Part shown: positions 59,337 to 64,000 of the stretch, in pieces
Numbering within the stretch: position 1 is the stretch's first letter
Layout of the letters: every line of letters starts with the position of its first letter
Assembly (NCBI RefSeq): GCF_003028575.1
Contig: NZ_PYUD01000001.1
Location: 1,364,001-1,428,000, forward strand
DNA: 64,000 nt
Direction: 5' to 3'
From: Halomonas urumqiensis
GTDB taxonomy: Bacteria > Pseudomonadota > Gammaproteobacteria > Pseudomonadales > Halomonadaceae
Translations under genes and position numbers: made by a program
The notes under the pieces: model-generated
The model's database searches: none
Seen by the model: the letters and a program-made list of their open reading frames with translations, nothing else
What the model was told of the DNA's origin: nothing

Positions 59337-60514
59337 CGGGTGTCCTGTTGGATTCGCCCGGCCTTGTTGCGAACCGGGTTGGCGTATTGGGCCAGCCACC
59401 AGTCGCGAAGTTCAGCGGGCACTTGCTGGTAGCGGGCCCGAAAACGCGCGCGGTCGGCGTCGCTGACCTCGGAGAGGTCGAGCAGGTCAAGATCCTCGCC
59501 GGTGGTTTCCAGTGCCAGGTAGTGGCTGGGGAACAGGTGGTAGCCGGCCAGTACCTGGCGGTCGATTTCGTTGGCCACCTCGTCGGGGCTGTCGAATTCG
59601 TCGCCAAGCGGGGTGCCGAATGTCAGGCGCACGCGTCCCTTGTGGCCGGTGATGCCGGCAACGATCGACTGGATATCCTCGAATTGCCCCTTATCGTAGC
59701 GTCCGGCGGTATGCAGGGCATGCAGCTCGCGTGCCTTCTGTTCGTCGCAGGGGTCGTATTCGTAGCTGATCGACACCGGTACCAGGCGCAGTTGCTTGAC
59801 GGCATCGCCGAGCCGGGCGTCGCGGTTGTCGTTGCGGCTGGCCATGGTCAACATCTTGATGATGGCGGGGTCGGCACGGTCGATACCGTCCTTGGCGCGG
59901 CCTTCGCGTTGGGCCATCCAGATCGAATGATTGTCTTCGGTGATCGAGTGGCGTATGTAGCTCGAGAGGTTCTGGTAGGCCGTCAGCATGGCGCGCTTGC
60001 CGCGCGCGCTGCGGGGGACGATGAAGCTCTTGTTGAGCCGCATCAGGTCGGTGACATAGGGCTTCTTGAGCAGGTTGTCGCCGATGGCGATGCGCACCGT
60101 ATCGCGACCGGCGAGGTACAGCGCGTAGTTGACGAAGGCCGGGTCCAGCGATATATCGCGGTGGTTGCCGATGAACAAGTAGGCGGTGTCGTCGTCGAGC
60201 TTGTCGAGGCCGTCGACCACGAATTCATCGGTGGAGGTGCGCAGCATGCGCTGCATGTAGCTGGCAATACGCATCTGGAAGTCGTAAACGCTTGCCACAT
60301 CACGGACTTCCCGGCGAATGGCGAGGCTTGCCATTGTCTGCGAGAGCCGTGGCATGAACCGCGATAGGCGCGGCAACCGATAACGCGTCAGGGCGTCCAG
60401 CAATTCGGGGTCATGGGCCAGGCGAGACAGTACCTCGGCCACTTCGTGATCCTGATAGGGGCGAATGTCCGCCCAGGGGTCCGTCTGTGAGGCGTCGTTG
60501 TTGGTCACGGTCAT
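59333..60514 (-). CDS. PlsC-like 1-acylglycerol-3-phosphate acyltransferase family protein
   Basis: A 393-residue protein. The LPLAT motif appears as IGNHRDISLDPAFVNYALY (NH-x4-D), followed by KSFIVPRSARGKRAMLTAYQ and the third motif IWMAQREGRAKDG. Longer than PlsC (about 245), with a helical N-terminal extension, like other LPLAT-family proteins of unknown acceptor. Overlaps rdgC by ATGA upstream and the GT gene downstream. Confidence 0.87.
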   Translation of the reverse strand: MTVTNNDASQTDPWADIRPYQDHEVAEVLSRLAHDPELLDALTRYRLPRLSRFMPRLSQTMASLAIRREVRDVASVYDFQMRIASYMQRMLRTSTDEFVVDGLDKLDDDTAYLFIGNHRDISLDPAFVNYALYLAGRDTVRIAIGDNLLKKPYVTDLMRLNKSFIVPRSARGKRAMLTAYQNLSSYIRHSITEDNHSIWMAQREGRAKDGIDRADPAIIKMLTMASRNDNRDARLGDAVKQLRLVPVSISYEYDPCDEQKARELHALHTAGRYDKGQFEDIQSIVAGITGHKGRVRLTFGTPLGDEFDSPDEVANEIDRQVLAGYHLFPSHYLALETTGEDLDLLDLSEVSDADRARFRARYQQVPAELRDWWLAQYANPVRNKAGRIQQDTR

Positions 60515-61443
60515 GTCATCCGCGGTTCGCTTGAGGTGCCGGCTTCTCCGCCGAGCCAGGCGATCAATCGTTCGATGTTTTCACCCAGCGCCTGGGCCAT
60601 CAATAGAAAGTCGGTCTCCAGGCGGATCAACGCGTCGTCGCCATCATCCGAGGCGTTGGCTTCGTCGATCAGGGCATCGCCAAAGCGCAGTGACTTGATC
60701 GCCAGGTCATCATGCAACACGAAGCTCAAGCGGCCTTCAATCTCAAGCGCCAACTTACTGGCTTGGCGACCGCTTTCCAGCAGTTGCTGGATCTCGTCGC
60801 TGTCGAGGTCCACTTGCCGGGCGCGCAATACGCCATCGTCGCCCTTGGCCTTGAGCTCGACCTGGTCACCCAGTACCAGGTCGGCGGGGCGTGAACCGGG
60901 ATCGTTCAGCCATTCGGTCATGGCGCGCATCGGCAAGGCTTGCGTGGCCAGCGGCGTGACCTTCAGGCTGCCCAGGGTCTCGCGCAGCAGGTCGAGCACT
61001 TCTTCGGCGCGGGTGCGTGAGCTTGCGTTGACGGCAATCAGATGGCGGCGGGTGTCCCACCACAGGTCGATCTTCTGGCAGCGCACGAAGGCGCGGGGCA
61101 GCAGTTCTTCGGTGACCTGTTCCTTTAGCGTGATCTTCTCTTTGCGAGGCAGCTTGCGGCCTTCGCGTGCCTCGATTTCCGCCGCGCGCTCGTCGACTTC
61201 CTCGCGCACCACAGCGGCGGGCAATAGCCTTTCCTGGCGCAGCGCACTCATCAGCCGTTGCCCTTGCAGGTCATGCAGCCGAGCGTTGCCGGCCCGCCCA
61301 GCGGGGGCGCACCAGCCCATGCGGCGAGGGTCGTTGCCGCCCAGTGGACGCGCGGCCTGTTCCGCCAGGGCGTCTTCCAGGGCGCTGGCATCGAGCCCAG
61401 GGGCGTCGTGCAGGCGGTAGAGATGCAAGTGCTTGAACCACAT
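60511..61443 (-). CDS. rdgC: Recombination-associated protein RdgC
   Basis: A 310-residue RdgC: begins MWFKHLHLYRLHD, has MGWCAPAG, EEVDERAAEIEAREGRKLPRKEK, LWWDTRRHLIAVNASSRTRAEEVLDLLRETLGSL and the C-terminal LSFVLHDDLAIKSLRFGDAL. RdgC is a ring-shaped nonspecific DNA-binding protein that limits RecA loading. First gene of the minus-strand operon with the acyltransferase and GT genes. Confidence 0.96.
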   Translation of the reverse strand: MWFKHLHLYRLHDAPGLDASALEDALAEQAARPLGGNDPRRMGWCAPAGRAGNARLHDLQGQRLMSALRQERLLPAAVVREEVDERAAEIEAREGRKLPRKEKITLKEQVTEELLPRAFVRCQKIDLWWDTRRHLIAVNASSRTRAEEVLDLLRETLGSLKVTPLATQALPMRAMTEWLNDPGSRPADLVLGDQVELKAKGDDGVLRARQVDLDSDEIQQLLESGRQASKLALEIEGRLSFVLHDDLAIKSLRFGDALIDEANASDDGDDALIRLETDFLLMAQALGENIERLIAWLGGEAGTSSEPRMT

Positions 61444-61592
61444 GAAGCATTTTCCCAGGTCAAAAGGGCGCCCATTATCGCCAAAGCAACGCTCGGGTGC
61501 CAGCGATGGAATTGAAACGGGCGTTTGATATTGAGTGTCTGACGTGGCTAGAATCGGGAGTCATTTCACTCAACCGTCAAGAGGTTTTGCCG

Positions 61593-62015
61593 ATGGATTC
61601 CCGCATCACCCATACCACGCTGCGTGTGCGTGGCTTTCACCTCGATGGCTATGGCCACGTCAACAACGCGCGCTATCTGGAATTCATGGAAGAGGGCCGT
61701 TGGGCGTATTTCGATGAACGACCGGAACTGACTCGTCGCCTGGGGACTGGCGAGGTGGCATTCGTCGCGGTGAATTTGAACATCGATTACCGAGCGGCGG
61801 CGGTGGCCGGGGATGATCTGGAGGTGACGACTCGGCTTTCGGCCATCGGCGGGCGCAGTGCCAGGATGACTCAGGAGATTTTCCGCGTCGCGGATGGGGC
61901 GCTGGTCACCACGGCGACCTTGACGTTCGTGATGCTCGATGTGAAGTCCAACCAGGCGGTGCCCATCGATGACGCCATGCGCGAGCTGATGATGCCGCTG
62001 GTGGTGGAGGCGTAA
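61593..62015 (+). CDS. Hot-dog acyl-CoA thioesterase (YbgC/FadM-like)
   Basis: A 140-residue protein with VRGFHLDGYGHVNNARYLEFMEEGRWAYF, the 4HBT signature in which the residue after G-x-x (H-V-N-N) lies at the active site, followed by VAVNLNIDYRAAAVAGDDLEV. Members hydrolyse medium- or long-chain acyl-CoA. AGAGG lies 8 nt before the ATG at 61593; in-frame codons up to 61497 precede it without support. Confidence 0.88.
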   Translation: MDSRITHTTLRVRGFHLDGYGHVNNARYLEFMEEGRWAYFDERPELTRRLGTGEVAFVAVNLNIDYRAAAVAGDDLEVTTRLSAIGGRSARMTQEIFRVADGALVTTATLTFVMLDVKSNQAVPIDDAMRELMMPLVVEA

Positions 62016-62154
62016 GGGCGTCTGGTGACAAGCACATCAATCAGCCCGCTGCCCATGGTTCCCCCGGAGTGGTATGATGTTGCGCTGTTATGGCGCGACC
62101 CGCCTTTCCGGGGTGGTGCGCCAACCTGTTGCAGCGCAAAGGATTCGACGACCC

Positions 62155-64000
62155 ATGGGTGACATCGCCAGAGAGATTCTGCCAGTCAACATCGAGGACG
62201 AACTGAAGCAGTCGTACCTCGATTACGCGATGAGCGTGATCATTGGCCGTGCGCTGCCGGACGTGCGTGATGGCCTGAAGCCGGTACACCGGCGTGTATT
62301 GTTTGCCATGCACGAGCTCGGCAACGACTGGAACAAGCCTTACAAGAAGTCTGCCCGTGTGGTGGGTGATGTCATCGGTAAGTATCACCCGCATGGTGAC
62401 AGTGCCGTCTACGACACCATCGTGCGTATGGCGCAGCATTTCTCGATGCGCCACGTGCTCGTCGACGGTCAGGGCAATTTCGGTTCCATCGACGGCGACA
62501 ATGCCGCCGCGATGCGTTACACCGAGGTGCGCATGGCGCGGCTGGCCCATGAGCTGCTGGCCGACCTCGAGAAGGATACCGTCGATTGGGTCGACAACTA
62601 CGACGGCACCGAACGTATTCCGGATGTGCTGCCCACCAAGGTGCCGAACCTGCTGATCAACGGCTCCTCGGGCATTGCCGTGGGCATGGCCACCAACATC
62701 CCGCCCCACAATATGTTCGAAATCATCAACGGCTGCCTGGCGCTGATCGATGATTACACGCTGACCGTCGATGATCTTATGGAGCACATTCCAGGGCCGG
62801 ATTTCCCCACCGGGGCGATCATCAATGGCCGTGCCGGTATTCTCCAGGCCTATCGCACCGGGCGTGGCCGTATCTATGTTCGTGCCTGTCACACCATCGA
62901 GCACGATGACAAGTCGGGTCGCGACCATATCATCGTCAGCGAGCTTCCCTACCAGGTGAACAAGGCGCGCTTGATCGAGAAGATCGCCGAGCTGGTCAAG
63001 GAGAAGAAGATCGAGGGCATCGCCGAGCTGCGCGATGAGTCCGACAAGGACGGCCTGCGCGTGGTGATCGAGGTCAAGCGCGGCGAAAGCGGCGACGTGG
63101 TGGTCAACAACCTGTTTGCCCAGACCCAGTTGCAGACGGTATTCGGCATCAACATGGTGGCCATCGAGGATGGCCAGCCGCGCACCTTGAATCTCAAGGA
63201 AGTGCTCGAGGCGTTCATTCGCCATCGCCGTGAAGTGGTGACCCGACGGACCCTGTTCGAACTCAAGAAGGCCCGCGAGCGCGGCCACATTCTCGAGGGT
63301 CTGGCGGTCGCTATTTCCAACATCGACGAGGTGATCGAGCTGATCAAGGCCTCGCCGAATGCGGCCGAAGCCAAGCAACGACTGCTCGACAGGACCTGGC
63401 AGCCGGGGCAGGTCACGAACATGCTGGAGCGTGCCGGTGCCACCTCGTGCAAGCCAGAGGATCTCGAAGAGGGATTCGGGCTCGACCCGGTCGGTGGCGA
63501 ATACCGCCTGTCACCGGCCCAGGCCCAGGCGATTCTCGAGCTTCGCTTGCACCGTCTTACCGGGCTCGAGACCGAGAAGTTGCTCGATGAGTACCTCTCG
63601 ATTCTCGAGCGCATCGCCGAGTTGATGGAGATCCTCGCCTCTAGCGACCGGCTGCTCGAGGTGATCCGCGAGGAGCTGATCGCCGTGCGTGACCAGTTCG
63701 GCGACAAGCGTCGCACCGAGATTCAGGCCAGCCACCTCGACCTCTCCATGGAGGATCTGATCGCCGAGGAGGACATGGTGGTCACGGTGTCCCGTTCCGG
63801 CTACGCCAAGACCCAGCCGCTTTCCGATTATCAGGCCCAGCGCCGTGGTGGTCGCGGCAAGTCGGCGACGTCGATGAAGGATGAGGATGTCATCGAGCAT
63901 CTGCTCGTGGCCTCGACCCACGACACCGTGCTGCTGTTCTCCAACCGCGGCAAGGTGTACTGGCTCAAGGTCTACGAGATGCCCAATGCCAGCCGTGGTT
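62155..64000 (+). CDS. gyrA: DNA gyrase subunit A, 3' end missing
   Basis: The first 615 codons of GyrA, running off the window. [21 protein letters not shown], the QRDR segment [19 protein letters not shown], the catalytic Tyr122 in [11 protein letters not shown], the tower and coiled-coil ([19 protein letters not shown]), and the start of the C-terminal beta-pinwheel region. Numbering equals E. coli, with Ser83 and Asp87 as in quinolone-sensitive strains. The 140 bp upstream hold no gene. Confidence 0.98.
   Translation, partial: MGDIAREILPVNIEDELKQSYLDYAMSVIIGRALPDVRDGLKPVHRRVLFAMHELGNDWNKPYKKSARVVGDVIGKYHPHGDSAVYDTIVRMAQHFSMRHVLVDGQGNFGSIDGDNAAAMRYTEVRMARLAHELLADLEKDTVDWVDNYDGTERIPDVLPTKVPNLLINGSSGIAVGMATNIPPHNMFEIINGCLALIDDYTLTVDDLMEHIPGPDFPTGAIINGRAGILQAYRTGRGRIYVRACHTIEHDDKSGRDHIIVSELPYQVNKARLIEKIAELVKEKKIEGIAELRDESDKDGLRVVIEVKRGESGDVVVNNLFAQTQLQTVFGINMVAIEDGQPRTLNLKEVLEAFIRHRREVVTRRTLFELKKARERGHILEGLAVAISNIDEVIELIKASPNAAEAKQRLLDRTWQPGQVTNMLERAGATSCKPEDLEEGFGLDPVGGEYRLSPAQAQAILELRLHRLTGLETEKLLDEYLSILERIAELMEILASSDRLLEVIREELIAVRDQFGDKRRTEIQASHLDLSMEDLIAEEDMVVTVSRSGYAKTQPLSDYQAQRRGGRGKSATSMKDEDVIEHLLVASTHDTVLLFSNRGKVYWLKVYEMPNASRG

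Noticed and set aside
62385..62430. Quinolone-resistance change in GyrA
   Set aside because: Residues 83 and 87 are Ser and Asp, as in sensitive enzymes.

Overview
The window looks like a chromosomal segment of a halophilic gammaproteobacterium, most likely Halomonas or a close relative (Halomonadaceae). I base this on the high-GC backbone and on the gene families present: GlpD/GlpK/GlpR, a pilBCD-coaE-yacG cluster, RraA, RdgC, a Tus-family protein and GyrA. The genus is inferred, because no rRNA gene is present.

Layout. 1-4934: end of an EEP-family hydrolase gene, then the glycerol-3-phosphate regulon (glpD and glpR on minus, glpK on plus) with GlpR-type operators. 5319-5517: two tRNA-Val(GAC) genes and a terminator. 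5605-9521: membrane glycerophosphodiesterase, a HicAB locus whose toxin gene is broken, rraA, and a small periplasmic molybdopterin-domain protein. 9553-12635: two diguanylate cyclase genes flanking an RsbQ-like hydrolase; one cyclase carries a 24-bp tandem duplication next to its GGEEF motif. 12824-20580: Tus-like protein, yacG, coaE, pilD, pilC, pilB and, divergently, an AT-rich pilA. 20590-27170: nine copies of a REP-like repeat around a REP-associated tyrosine transposase, with two toxin-antitoxin pairs, a GGDEF/EAL protein, an RHH repressor and a SulP/DauA-type transporter. 27571-33237: a lower-GC operon with NMT1-like ABC importer, adenine-deaminase-type enzyme, LysR regulator and Fe(II)/2-oxoglutarate oxygenase. 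34000-40430: three exported proteins, one of 1451 aa, that I cannot assign. 40448-44344: DUF488, YqhA, MscL and a beta-CASP nuclease. 44463-58466: exopolysaccharide locus with an ops element, AT-rich in its middle. 58518-64000: GT32-like transferase, acyltransferase, rdgC, thioesterase and the 5' part of gyrA.

How it fits together. Several genes bear on the surface-attached lifestyle: type IV pilus assembly, c-di-GMP synthesis and breakdown, and polysaccharide export. The 27.5-33.2 kb operon has the logic of an uptake-plus-catabolism module for a purine-like compound, which is inference from enzyme families.

Two repeat systems shape the intergenic DNA. One is a family of about 115-190 bp elements with nested inverted repeats, often followed by a heptamer tandem repeat (six copies, 4.9-17.9 kb). 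The other is the REP-like family clustered at 20.6-27.2 kb. Several genes next to repeats are broken (hicA, the partner of the DUF2283 gene, a MarR-like remnant), so this is a segment with visible gene decay.
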